This document shows positions 11,631 through 22,732 of a stretch of 64,000 nt of DNA, piece after piece. This DNA is from Ptiloglossa arizonensis (Eukaryota; Arthropoda; Insecta; Hymenoptera; Colletidae), in assembly GCF_051014685.1 (NCBI RefSeq), contig NW_027478391.1, forward strand, positions 930,001 to 994,000, given 5' to 3'. The notes under the pieces are model-generated. The model made no database searches. It was given only the letters and a program-made list of their open reading frames with translations, and was not told where the DNA came from. Numbering within the stretch: position 1 is the stretch's first letter; each line of letters starts with the position of its first letter. Position numbers and translations under genes: made by a program.

Positions 11631-12758
11631 TTGAGAAACCATCACAATTTTCGCAAGTCTGATACTCGAAACCAATAACTACAAAGGCCTAGTGGAAAAA
11701 TACACATACCTTTGTAATCGGGCGAGCTTCTACTTTCGGATGCAACAGAAATTTTTCGGATTCGTCAATCCGTTCACGAAATATCCGAGATTGGAGTTAA
11801 GAGATTGTTGAGAAACCATCAAAATTTTCGAATGTCTGATGCTAGAAACGAATGACTGGAATGGCCTAGGGGAAAAGTACAGACACCGTTGTAATCGGGC
11901 GAGTTTCTACTTTCATATGCAACTGGAATTTCTCGAGTTCGTCAATCCGATCGCGAGATATGGGAGTTTGAAGTTAAGGAATGGTTGAGAAACCATCAAA
12001 ATTTTCGCAAGTCTGATACTCGAAACCAATAACTGCAATGGCTTAGCGGTAAAATAAACATACCGTTGTAATCGTGAGAGTTTCTACTTTCAGATGCAAC
12101 AAAAACTTTTTGGATTCGTCAGTCCGTTCGCGAAATATCGGAGTTTGGACTTTAGCGATGGTTGAGAAACCATCAAAATTTTCGCAATTCTTATGCTAGA
12201 AACGAATAACTGGAATGGCCTAGGGGAAAAGTACACATACCATTGTAGTCGGGCGAGTTTCTAATTTCAGATGCAACAAGAAATTCTCGAGTTCGTCAAT
12301 CCGTTCGCGAGGTATGGGAGTTTGGACTCAAGGAATGGTTGAGAAACCATCAAAATTTTCGCAAGTCTGATACTCGTAACCAATAACTACAATGGCCTAG
12401 GGGAAAAGTACACGCACCGTTGTAATCGGGAGAGTTTCTATTTTCAGATGCAACAGAAATTTTTCGGATTCGTCAATCCGTTCGCGAAATATCGGAGTTT
12501 GGAGTTGAGAAATGGTTGAGAAACCCTCAAAATTTGCGCACGTCTGATACTCGAAACCAATAACTGGAATGGCCTAGGGGAAATGTACACACACCATTGT
12601 AATCGGGCGAGTTTCTACTTTCAGATACAACAGGAATTTTTCGGATGCGTCAATCCGTTCGCGAGATATGGGAATTTGAAGTTAAGGAATGGTTGAGAAG
12701 CCATCAAAATTTTCGCAAGTCTGATACTCGAAACCAATAACTGGACTGGCCTAGGGGA
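11446..12758 (+). repeat. 10-mer tandem duplication, copy 1
   Basis: This block matches 13,214-14,526 at +1,768 bp (10 units minus 2 bp). Shared private markers are GCGAGCTTCTACTTTCGG, ATATCCGAGATTGG, AAACGAATGACTGG (11,847), GGCTTAGCGGTAAAATAAAC, GACTTTAGCGATGG and GGACTGGCC. It contains units of the diverged TTCGGATTCGTC class, which lack CTCGAG. The two copies differ at scattered bases, for example ACCGTTGTAATCGTG here against ACCGTTCTAATCGTG in copy 2. Confidence 0.87.
12427..12510 (+). repeat. Diverged monomer class lacking CTCGAG, left-arm example
   Basis: This class has ATCGGGAGAGTTTC, CAGAAATTTTTCGGATTCG and TTCGCGAAATATCGGAG in place of ATCGGGCGAGTTTC, CAGGAATTTCTCGAGTTCG and TTCGCGAGATATGGGAG. 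It occurs singly among ordinary units at about 11,735, 12,470, 13,510 and 14,230. The linked changes over about 80 bp define a subfamily. Confidence 0.85.
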
Positions 12759-12782
12759 AAGTACACACACCATTGTAATCGG

Positions 12783-13134
12783 GCGACCTTGTGCTTTCAG
12801 ATGCAACAGGACATAATCGAGTTCGCCAATCCGTTCGCGAGATATGGGAGTTTGAAGGTAAGGAATGGTTGAGAAACCATCAAAATTTTCGCAATTCCGA
12901 TGCTAGAAACGAATAACTGGAATGACCTAGGGGAAAGTACACACACCATTGTAATCGGTCGACCTTGTGCTTTCAGATGCAACAGGACATAATCGAGTTC
13001 GCCAATCCGTTCGCGAGATATGGGAGTTTGAAGTTAAGGAATGGTTGAGAAACCATCAAAATTTTCGCAATTCCGATGCTAGAAACGAATAACTGGAATG
13101 ACCTAGGGGAAAAGTACACACACCACTGTAATCG
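12783..13134 (+). repeat. Duplicated 176-bp monomer
   Basis: Two adjacent monomers of 176 bp (12,783-12,958 and 12,959-13,134) share CGACCTTGTGCTTTCAG, CAGGACATAATCG, TTCGCCAATCCG and AATTCCGATGCTAG. The first also has the short GGGGAAAGTAC that accounts for the missing base. The pair sits between the two 10-mer copies, so it lies at the far end of copy 1 rather than inside the repeated part. Confidence 0.82.
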
Positions 13135-13213
13135 GTCGACTTTCTGTTTTCAGATGCAACAGGAAATAATCGAGTTCGTCAATCCGTTCGCGAGATATGG
13201 GAGTTTGAAGATA

Positions 13214-14526
13214 AGGAATGCTTGAGAAACCATCAAAATTTTCGCAAGTCTGATACTCGAAACCAATAACTACAAAAGCTTAGGGGAAAAATTCACATAC
13301 CGTTGTAATCGGAGGAGTTTCTTCTTCCAGATGCAACCGGAATTTCTCGTGTTCGTCAATCAGTTCGCGAGATATGGGAGTTTGCAATTAAGGAATGGTT
13401 GAGTAACCATCACAATTTTCGCAAGTCTGTTACTCGAAACCAATAACTACTATGGCCTAGGGGAAAAATACACATACCTTTGTAATCGGGCGAGCTTCTA
13501 CTTTCGGATGCAACAGAAATTTTTCGGATTCGTCAATCCGTTCGCGAAATATCCGAGATTGGAGTTAAGAGATGGTTGAGAAACCATCAAAATTTTCGAA
13601 AGTCTGATGCTAGAAACGAATGACTGGAATGGCCTAGGGGAAAAGTACAGACACCGTTGTAATCGGGCGAGTATCTACTTTCATATGCAACCGGAATATC
13701 TCGAGTTCGTCAATCCGATCGCGAGATATGGGAGTTTGAAGTTAAGGAATGGTTGAGAAACCATCAAAATTTTCGCAAGTCTGATACTCGAAACCAATAA
13801 CTGCAATGGCTTAGCGGTAAAATAAACATACCGTTCTAATCGTGAGAGTTTCTACTTTCAGATGCAACAAAAACTTTTTGGATTCGTCAGTCCGTTCGCG
13901 AAATATCGGAGTTTGGACTTTAGCGATGGTTGAGAAACCATCAAAATTTTCGCAATTCTTATGCTAGAAACGAATAACTGGAATGGCCTAGGGGAAAAGT
14001 ACACATACCATTGTAGTCGGGCGAGTTTCTACTTTCAGATGCAACAAGAAATTCTCGAGTTCGTCAATCCGTTCGCGAGGTATGGGAGTTTGGACTCAAG
14101 GAATGGTTGAGGAACCATCAAAATTTTCGCAAGTCTGATACTCGTAACCAATAACTACAATGGCCTAGGGGAAAAGTACACGCACCGTTGTAATCGGGAG
14201 AGTTTCTATTTTCAGATGCAACAGAAATTTTTCGGATTCGTCAATCCGTTCGCGAAATATCGGAGTTTGGAGTTGAGAAATGGTTGAGAAACCCTCAAAA
14301 TTTGCGCACGTCAGATACTCGAAACCAATAACTGGAATGGCCTAGGGGAAATGTACACACACCATTGTAATCGGGCGAGTTTCTACTTTCAGATACAACA
14401 GGAATTTTTCGGATGCGTCAATCCGTTCGCGAGATATGGGAATTTGAAGTTAAGGAATGGTTGAGAAGCCATCAAAATTTTCGCAAGTCTGATACTCGAA
14501 ACCAATAACTGGACTGGCCTAGGGGA
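13214..14526 (+). repeat. 10-mer tandem duplication, copy 2
   Basis: This is the partner of 11,446-12,758. It begins after a GATAAGGAATGCTTGAG unit and ends at GGACTGGCCTAGGGG, after which the sequence switches to the GTGATCGGGCGAG class typical of 14.5-21 kb. Its right edge is therefore also a border between two monomer populations. Confidence 0.87.
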
Positions 14527-15379
14527 AAAGTACACACACCGTTGTGATCGGGCGAGTTTCTGCTTTCAGATGCAACAGGAATTTCTCGAGTTCGTCAATC
14601 CGTTCGCGAGATATGGGAGTTTGAAGTTTAGGAATGGTTGAGAAACCATCAATACTTTCGCAAGTCTGATACTCGGAACCAATAACTGGAATGGCCTAGG
14701 GGAGAAGTACACACACCATTGTAATCGGGCGAGTTTCTACATTCAGATGCAACAGGAAAATCTCGAGTTCGTCAATCCGTTCGCCAGATATGGGAATTTG
14801 AAGCTAAGGAATGGTTGAGAAACCATCAAAATTTTCGCAAGTCTGATACTCGAAACCAATAACTGGAATGGCCTAGGGGAAAAGTACGCACACCATTGTA
14901 ATCGGGAGAGTCTCTACTTTCAGATGCAACAGGAATTTCTCGAGTTCGTAAATCCGTTCGCCAGATATGGGAATTTGAAGCTAAGGAATGGTTGAGAAAC
15001 CATCAAAATTTTCGCAAGTCTGATACTCGAAACCAATAACTACTATTGCCTAGGGCAAAAGTACACACACCATTGTAATCGGGCGAGTTTCTGCTTTCAA
15101 ATGCAACAGGAATTTCTCGAGTTCGTCAATCCGTTCGCGAGACATGGAAGTTTGAAGTTAATGAATGGTTGAGAAACCATCAAAATTTTCGCAAGTCTGA
15201 TACTCGAAACCAATAACTGGAATGGCCTAGGGGAAAAGTACACACACCGTTGTGATCGGGCGAGTTTCTGCTTTCAGATGCAACAGGACTTTCTCGAGTT
15301 CGTCAATCCGTTCGCGAGATATGGGAGTTTGAAGTTAACTCATGGTTGAGAAACCATCAAAACTTTCGCAAGTCTGATA

Positions 15380-16830
15380 CTCGAAACCTATAACTACTAT
15401 GGCCTAGGGCAAAAATACTCATACCGTTGTGATGGGGCAGGTTTTCCTTTCAGATGCAACAGGAATTTCTCGAGTTCGTCAATCCGTTCGCCAGATATGG
15501 AAATTTGAAGCTAAGGAATGGTTGAGGAACCATCAAAATTTTCGCAAGTCTGATACTCGAAACCAATAACTACTATTGCCTAGGGCAAAAGTACGCACAC
15601 CATTGTAATCGGGCGAGTTTCTGCTTTCAGATGCAACAGGAATATCTCGAGTTCGTCAATCCGTTCGCGAGATATGGGAGTTAGAAGTTAAGGAATGGTT
15701 GAGAAACCATCAAAACTTTCGCAAGTCTGGTACTCGAAACCAATAACTGGAATGGCCTAGGGGAAAAGTACACACACCGTTGTGATCGGGCGAGTTTCTG
15801 CTTTCAGATGCAACAGGACTTTCTCGAGTTCGTCAATCCGTTCGCGAGATATGGGAGTTTGAAGTTAACTCATGGTTGAGAAACCATCAAAACTTTCGCA
15901 AGTCTGATACTCGAAACCAATAACTTCAATGGCATAGGGGAAAAGTACACACACCATTGTAATCGGGCGAGTTTCTACCTTCAGATGCAACAGGAATATC
16001 TCGAGTTCGTCAATTCGTTCGCCAGATATGGGAATTTGAAGCTAAGGAATGGTTGAGAAACCATCAAAATCTTCCCAAGTCTGATACTCGAAACCTATAA
16101 CTACTATGGCCTAGGGCAAAAATACTCATACCGTTGTGATGGGGCAGGTTTTCCTTTCAGATGCAACAGGAATTTCTCGAGTTCGTCAATCCGTTCGCCA
16201 GATATGGAAATTTGAAGCTAAGGAATGGTTGAGGAACCATCAAAATTTTCGCAAGTCTGATACTCGAAACCAATAACTGGAATGGCCTAGGGGAAAAGTA
16301 CGCACACCATTGTAGTCGGGCGAGATTCTACATTCAGATGCAACAGGAATATCTCGAGTTCGTCAATCCGTTCGCCAGATATGGGAATTTGAAGCTAAGG
16401 AATGGTTGAGAAACTATCAAAATTTTCGCAAGTCTGATACTCGAAGCCAATAACTAGAATGTCCTAGGGGAAAAATACACAGACCGTTGTAATCGGGCGA
16501 GTATCTGCTTTCAGATGCAGCAGGAATTTCTCGAGTTCGTCAATCCGTTCGCGAGATATGGGAATTTGAAGTTAAGGAATTGTTGAGAAACCATCAAAAT
16601 TTTCGAAAGTCAGATACTCGAAACCTATAACTACTATGGCCTAGGGCAAAAATACTCATACCGTTGTGATGGGGCAGGTTTTCCTTTCAGATGCAACAGG
16701 AATTTCTCGAGTTCGTCAATCCGTTCGCCAGATATGGAAATTTGAAGCTAAGGAATGGTTGAGGAACCATCAAAATTTTCGCAAGTCTGATACTCGAAAC
16801 CAATAACTGGAATGGCCTAGGGGAAAAGTA
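15380..16830 (+). repeat. Recurring unusual monomer with GATGGGGCAGGTTTTCC
   Basis: A marked variant with AAACCTATAACTAC, AATACTCATACCG, GATGGGGCAGGTTTTCC and GATATGGAAATTTGAAG recurs with anchors at 15,431, 16,138 and 16,668. The steps are 707 bp (4 units minus 1 bp) and 530 bp (3 units minus 1 bp). The variant replaces the usual ATCGGGCGAGTTTCT, so it has no CENP-B-like core. A related unit is at about 20,738 (GATCGGGCGGGATTTCC). Confidence 0.8.
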
Positions 16831-17689
16831 CACACACCGTTGTGATCGGGCGAGTTTCTGCTTTCAGATGCAACAGGAATTTCTCGAGTTCGTCAATCCG
16901 TTCGCGAGATATGGGAGTTTGAAGTTAAGGAATGGTTGAGAAACCATCAAAATTTTCGAAAGTCAGATACTCGAAACCAATAAATACTATGGCCTGCGGG
17001 AAAAATACACAGACCGTTGTAATCGGGCGAGTATCTGCTTTCAGATGCAACAGGAATTTCTCGAGTTCGTCAATCCGTTCGCGAGATATGGGAGTTTGAA
17101 GTTAAGGAATGGTAGAGAAACCATCAATACTTTCGCAAGTCTGATACTCGAAACCAATAACTGGAAAGGCCTAGGGGAAAAGTACACACATCGTTGTGAT
17201 CGGGCGAGTTTCTGCTTTCAGATGCAAAAGGAATTTCTCGAGTTCGTCAATCCGTTCGCGAGATATGGGAGTTTGAAGTTAAGGAATGGTTGAGAAACCA
17301 TCAAAACTTTCGCAAGTCTGATACTCGAAACCAATAACTGCAATGGCATAGGGGAAAGGTACACACACCATTGTAATCGGGCGAGTTTCTACATTCAGAT
17401 GCAACAGGAATATCTCGAGTTCGTCAATTCGTTCGCCTGATATGGGAATTTGAAGCTACGGAATGGTTGAGAAACCATCAAAATTTTTGCAAGTCTGATA
17501 CTCGAAACCAATAACTGCAATGGCATAGGGGAAAGGTACACACACCATTGTGATCGGGCGAGTTTCTGCTTTCAGATGCAACAGGAATTTCTCGCGTTCG
17601 TCAATCCGTTCGCGAGATATGGGAGTTTGAAGTTAAGTCATGGTTGAGAAACCATCAAAACTTTCGCAAGTCTGATACTCGAAACCAAT

Positions 17690-18236
17690 AACTTCAATGG
17701 CATAGGGCAAAAATACACATACCGTTGTGATCGGGCGAGTTTCTGCTTTCAGATGCAACAGGAATTTCTCGAGTTCGTCAATCCGTTCGCGAGATATGGA
17801 AGTTTGAAGTTAAGGAATGGTTGAGAAACCATCAAAATTTTCGCAAGTCTGATACTCGAAACCAATAACTACTATTGCCTAGGGCAAAAGTACACACACC
17901 ATTGTAATCGGGCGAGTTTCTGCTTTCAGATGCAACAGGAATATCTCGAGTTCGTCAATCCGTTCGCGAGATATGGGAGTTAGAAGTTAAGGAATGGTTG
18001 AGAAACCATCAAAACTTTCGCAAGTCTGGTACTCGAAACCAATAACTTCAATGGCATAGGGCAAAAATACACATACCGTTGTGATCGGGCGAGTTTCTGC
18101 TTTCAGATGCAACAGGAATTTCTCGAGTTCGTCAATCCGTTCGCGAGATATGGAAGTTTGAAGTTAAGGAATGGTTGAGAAACCATCAAAATTTTCGCAA
18201 GTCTGATACTCGAAACCAATAACTATTATGGCCTAG
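17690..18236 (+). repeat. Tandem 2-mer repeat (354 bp)
   Basis: Units with AACTTCAATGGCATAGGGC recur 354 bp apart (CATAGGGC at 17,701 and 18,055). They are separated by a unit with ACTATTGCCTAGGGC and ATGGGAGTTAGAAG. Surrounding sequence from 14.5 to 21.4 kb is built from the same few variants in irregular order, with no longer regular period that I could follow. Confidence 0.7.
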
Positions 18237-21111
18237 GGCAAAAATACACATACCATTGTAATCGGGCGGGTATCTGCTTTCAGATGCAACAGGAATTTCT
18301 CGAGTACGTCAATCCGTTCGCGAGATATGGGAGTTAGAAGTTAAGGAATGGTTGAGAAACCATCCAAATTTTCGCAAGTCTGATACTAGAAACCAGTAAC
18401 TACTATTGCTTATGGCAAAAATACACATACCGTTGTAATCGGGCGAGTTTCTGCTTTCAGATGCAACAGGAATATCTCGAGTTCGTCAATCCGTTCGCGA
18501 GATATGGGAGTTAGAAGTTAAGGAATGGTTGAGAAACCATCAAAACTTTCGCAAGTCTGGTACTCGAAACCAATAACCGGAATGGCCTAGGGGAAAAGTA
18601 CACACACCATTGTAATCGGGCGAGTTTCTACATTCAGATGCAACAGGAGTATCTCGAGTTCGTCAATCCATTCGCCACATATGGGAATTTGAAGCTAAGG
18701 AATGGTTGAGAAACCATCAAAATTTTCGCAAGTCTGACACTCGAAACCAATAACTGGAATGGCCTATGGGAAAAGTACGCACACCATTGTAATCGAGCGA
18801 GTCTCTGCTTTCAGGTGCAACAGGAATTTCTCGAGTTAGTCAATTCGTTCGCGTGAAATGGGAGTTTAAAGTTAAGGAATGGTTTAGAAACCATCAAAAT
18901 TTTTGCAAGTCTGATACTCGAAACTAGTAACTGGAATGCCCTAGGGGAAAAGTACACACACCTTTGTGATCGGGCGAGTTTCTGCTTTCAGATGCAACAG
19001 GAATTTCTCGAGTTCGTCAAACCGTTCGCGAGATATGGGAGTTTGAAGTTAAGGAATGGTTGAGAAACCATCAAATCTTTCGCAAGTCTGATACTCGAAA
19101 CCAATAACTGCAATGGCCTAGGGGAAAAGATCACACACCATTGCAATCGGGCGAGTTTCTACATTCAGATGCAACAGGAATATCTCGAGTTCGTCAATCC
19201 ATTCGCCAGATATGGGGATTTGAAGCTAAGGAATGGTTGAGAAACCATCAAAATTTTCGCAAGTCTGATACTCGAGACCAATAACTGGAGTGGCCTAGGG
19301 GAAAAGTACGCACACCATTGTAATCGAGCGAGTTTCTGCTTTCAGATGCAACAGGAATTTCTCGAGTTAGTCAATCCGTTCGCGTGAAATGGGAGTTTAA
19401 AGTTAAGGAATGGTTTAGAAACCATCAAAATTTTCGCGAGTCTGATACGCGAAACCAATAACTGGAATGGCCTAGGGGAAAAGTACGCACACCATTGTAA
19501 TCGGGAGAGTCTCTACTTTCAGATGCAACAGGAATTTCTCGAGTTCGTCAATCCGTTCGCGAGATATGGGAGTTAGAAGTTAAGGAACGGTTGGGAAACC
19601 ATCAAAACTTTAGCAAGTCTGATACTCGAAACCAATAACTGGAATGGCCTAGGGGATAGGTACACACACCGTTGTAATCGGGCGAGTTTCTGCTGTCAGA
19701 TGCAACAGGAATTTCTCGAGTTCGTCAATTCGATCGCCAGATATGGGAATTTGAAGTTAAGGAATGGTTGAGAAACCATCAAAATTTTCGCAATTCTGAT
19801 ACTCGAAACCAATAACTGGAATGGCCTATGGGAAAAGTACGCACACCATTGTAATCGAGCGAGTTTCTGCTTTCAGATGCAACAGGAATTTCTCGAGTTA
19901 GTCAATTCGTTCGCGTGAAATGGGAGTTTAAAGTTAAGGAATGGTTTAGAAACCATCAAAATTTTCGCAATTCTGATACTCGAAACCAATAACTGGAATG
20001 GCCTAGGGGAAAAGTACACACACCGTTGTGATCGGGCGAGTTTCTGCTTTCAGATGCAACCGGAATTTCTCGAGTTCGTCAATCCGTTCGCGAGATATGG
20101 GAGTTTGAAGTTAAGGAATGGTTGAGAAACCATCAAAATTTTCGCAAGTCTGATACTCGAAACCAATACCTACTATGGCCTATGGGAAAAATACACAAAC
20201 CGTTGTAATCGGGCGAGTATCTGCTTTCAGATGCAACAGGAATTTCTCGAGTTCGTCAATCCGTTCGCGAGATATGGGAGTTTGAAGTTAAGGAATGGTT
20301 GAGAAACCATAAAAACTTTCGCAAGTCTGATACTCGAAACCAATAACTGGAATGGCCTAGGGGAAAAGTACACAAACCATTGTAATCGGGCGAGTTTCTA
20401 CATTCAGATGCAACAGGAATATCTCGAGTTCGTCAATCCGTTCGCCAGATATGGGAATTTGAAGCTAAGGGGTGGTTGAGAAACCATAAAAATTTTCGCA
20501 GGTCTGATACACGAAACCAATAACTACTATTGCCTACGGCAAAAATACACATACCGTTGTAATCGGGCGAGTTTCTGCTTTCATTTGCAACAGGAATTTC
20601 TCGAGTTCGCAATCCGTTCGCGAGGTATAGGAGTTTGAAGTTAAGGAATGGTTGAGAAACCATCAAAATCTTCGCAAGTCTGATACTCGAAACCAATAAC
20701 TACTATGGCCTAGGGCAAAAATACACATACCGTTGTGATCGGGCGGGATTTCCTTTCAGATGCAACAGGAATTTCTCGAGTTCGTCAATCCGTTCGCTAG
20801 ATATGGGAGTTTTAAATTAAGGAATGGTTGAGAAACCATCAAAATCTTCGCAAGTCTGATACTAGAAACCAATAACAACTATGGCCTAGGGCAAAAATAC
20901 ACATACCATTGTAATCGGGCGAGTTTCTGCTTTCAGATGCAATAGGAATTTCTCGAGTTCGCCATTCCGTTCGCGAGATATGGGAGCTTGAAGATAAGGA
21001 ATGGTTGAGAAACCATCAAAATTTTCGCTAGTCTGATACTCCAAACCACAAACTACTATTTCCTAGGGCAAAAATACACATACCGTTGATATCGGGCGAG
21101 TTTCTGCTTTC

Positions 21112-21169
21112 AGATGCAACAGGAATTTCTGGAGTTCGTCAGATGCAACAGGAATATCTCGAGTTCGTC
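21112..21169 (+). repeat. 29-bp internal tandem duplication inside one monomer
   Basis: A 29-bp piece running from AGATGCAACAGG to GAGTTCGTC occurs twice in a row (21,112-21,140 and 21,141-21,169), differing by CTGGAG against CTCGAG and ATTTC against ATATC. It lengthens this monomer by 29 bp. It is the largest within-monomer insertion noticed in the window and lies about 260 bp left of the orientation switch. Confidence 0.92.
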
Positions 21170-21424
21170 AATCCGTTCGCGAGATATGGGAGTTTGAAGT
21201 TAAGGAATGGTTGAGAAACCATCAAAATCTTCGCAAGTCTGATACTAGAAACCAATAACAACTATGGCCTAGGGCAAAAATACACATACCATTGTAATCG
21301 GGCGAGTTTCTGCTTTCAGATGCAACAGGAATTTCTCGAGTTCGCCAATCCGTTCGCGAGATATGGGAGTTTGAAGATAAGGAATGGTTGAGAAACCCTC
21401 AAAATTTTCGAAAGCTAGATACTC

Positions 21425-21451
21425 GAATGTCCTTTTTCCCCTAGGACATTC
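21425..21451. other. Strand-switch junction with 9-bp inverted repeat
   Basis: GAATGTCCT (21,425-21,433) is followed by a 9-nt spacer TTTTCCCCT and then the exact reverse complement AGGACATTC (21,443-21,451). The left half is the + strand form of a monomer segment seen intact at 16,457 (GAATGTCCTAGGGG); the right half is the same segment in - orientation. So the array flips within or beside the CCTAGG palindrome. On the left side about 14 bp usually found between GATACTC and GAATGTCCT are missing, with GA at both edges of the gap. The two arms near the junction are different variants, so this is not a fresh local fold-back. Confidence 0.9.
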
Positions 21452-22732
21452 TAGTTGTTGGTTTCGAGTATCAGACTTGCGAAAATTTTGATGGACTCTC
21501 AACCATTCCATAGATTCAAATTCCCATATCTGGGGAACGGATAGACGAACTCGGGATATTCCTGTTGCATCTGAATGTAGAAACTCGCCCGATTACTATG
21601 GTGTGTGTACTTTTCCCCTAGGCCATTCCAGTTATTGGTTTCGAGTATCAGACTTGCGAAAATTTTGATGGTTTCTCAACCATTCATTAACTTCAAACTC
21701 CCATATCTCGCGAACGGATTGACGAAATCGAGAAATTCCAGTTGCATCTGAAAGTAGAGACTCGCCCGATTACAATGGTGTGTGTACTTTTCCCCTAGGC
21801 CATTCCTGTTATTCTTTTCTAGCATCAGAATTGCGAAAATTTTGATGGTTTCTCAATCATCTCTTAAATCCAAACTCCGATATTTCGCGAACGGATTGAC
21901 GAATCCGAAAAATTTCTGTTGCATCTGAAAGTAGAAACTCTCCCGATTACAACGGTATGTGTATTTTTCCCCTAGGCCATAGTAGTTATTAGTTTCGAGT
22001 ATCAGACTTGCGAAAATTTTGATGGTGGCTCAAGCGTTCCTTAACTTCAAACTCCCATATCTCGCGAACGGATTGACGAACTGGAGAAATTCCTGTTTCA
22101 TCTGAAAGTAGAAACTCGCCCGATTACAATGGTGTGTGTATTTTTCACCTAGGCCTTTGTAGTTATTGATTTCGTGTATCAGACTTGGAAAATTTTTATG
22201 GTTTCTCAACCATTCCTTAACTTCGAACTCCCATATCTCGCGAACAGATTGACGAACTCGAGAAATTCCTGTCGCATCTGAAAGTAGAAACTCGCCCGAT
22301 TACAACGGTATGTGTATTTTTCCCCTAGGCCTTTGTAGATATTGGTTTCGGGAATCAGACATGCGAAAATTTTGATGGTTTCTCAACCATTCCTTAACTT
22401 CGAACTCCCATATCTCGCGACCGGATTGACGAACTCGAGAAATTCCTGTTGCATCTGAAACTAGAAACTCGCACGATTACAACGGTATATGTATTTTTCC
22501 CCTGGGCCTTTGTAGTTATTGGTTTCGACTATCAGACTTGCGAAAATTTTGATGGTTTCTCAACCATTCCTTAACTTCGAACTCCCATATCTCGCGAACA
22601 GATTGACGAACTCGAGAAATTCCTGTTGCATCTGAAAGTAGAAACTCGCCCGATTACAATGGTGTGTGTATTTTTCCCCTAGGCCTTTGTAGTTATTGGT
22701 TTCGACTATCAGACTTGCGAAAATTTTGATGG
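21452..22732 (-). repeat. Irregular monomers beside the switch
   Basis: The first units right of the switch carry unusual changes, for example GATGGACTCTCAACC, CCATAGATTC, ATCTGGGGAACGGATAG and TCGGGATATTCC near 21,490-21,565, and ATTCTTTTCTAGCATC at about 21,811. A unit at about 21,860-21,940 belongs to the diverged class that also occurs at 12,430-12,500 in the left arm. From about 22,140 the units become more uniform, alternating GGCCTTTGTAGTTATTGG variants with no clear long period. Confidence 0.75.
21858..21942 (-). repeat. Diverged monomer class lacking CTCGAG, right-arm example
   Basis: This is the reverse complement of the class at 12,427-12,510, with only small differences over the same block. 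Related units with AATCCGAATAATTTCTG recur at about 25,070, 25,430, 27,720, 28,080, 32,140, 41,515, 42,575, 43,455, 44,515, 45,765, 47,715 and their super-repeat partners. The class therefore exists in both orientations. Confidence 0.83.

Larger units (their letters stand above)
1..21433 (+). repeat. Satellite array, left arm (177-bp monomers, + orientation)
   Basis: About 120 head-to-tail monomers fill this arm without a break. Period was measured from successive CTCGAG sites (75 and 252 are 177 bp apart) and from many other anchors. Monomers differ by scattered substitutions and 1-2 bp indels. Several sequence classes are intermingled: one with GGAATGGCC followed by AAAAGTACACACACC, one with CTACTATGGCC followed by CAAAAATACACATACC, one with CTACAAAGGCC, and one with GCTAGAAACGAATAAC. 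Left of about 13.2 kb many units carry TCGGTCGAC; right of about 14.5 kb units with GTGATCGGGCGAG and GCCAGATATGGGAATTTG dominate. No gene, RNA, transposon or unique spacer was found. A centromeric or pericentromeric role is inferred from architecture only. Confidence 0.97.

Noticed and set aside
21112..21169. Target-site duplication of a mobile element
   Set aside because: The two 29-bp copies touch each other with nothing inserted, and 29 bp is simply a repeated part of the monomer.
21425..21451. Insertion-element terminal repeat or attachment site
   Set aside because: The inverted halves are both ordinary monomer sequence, and no element or target duplication lies between or beside them.
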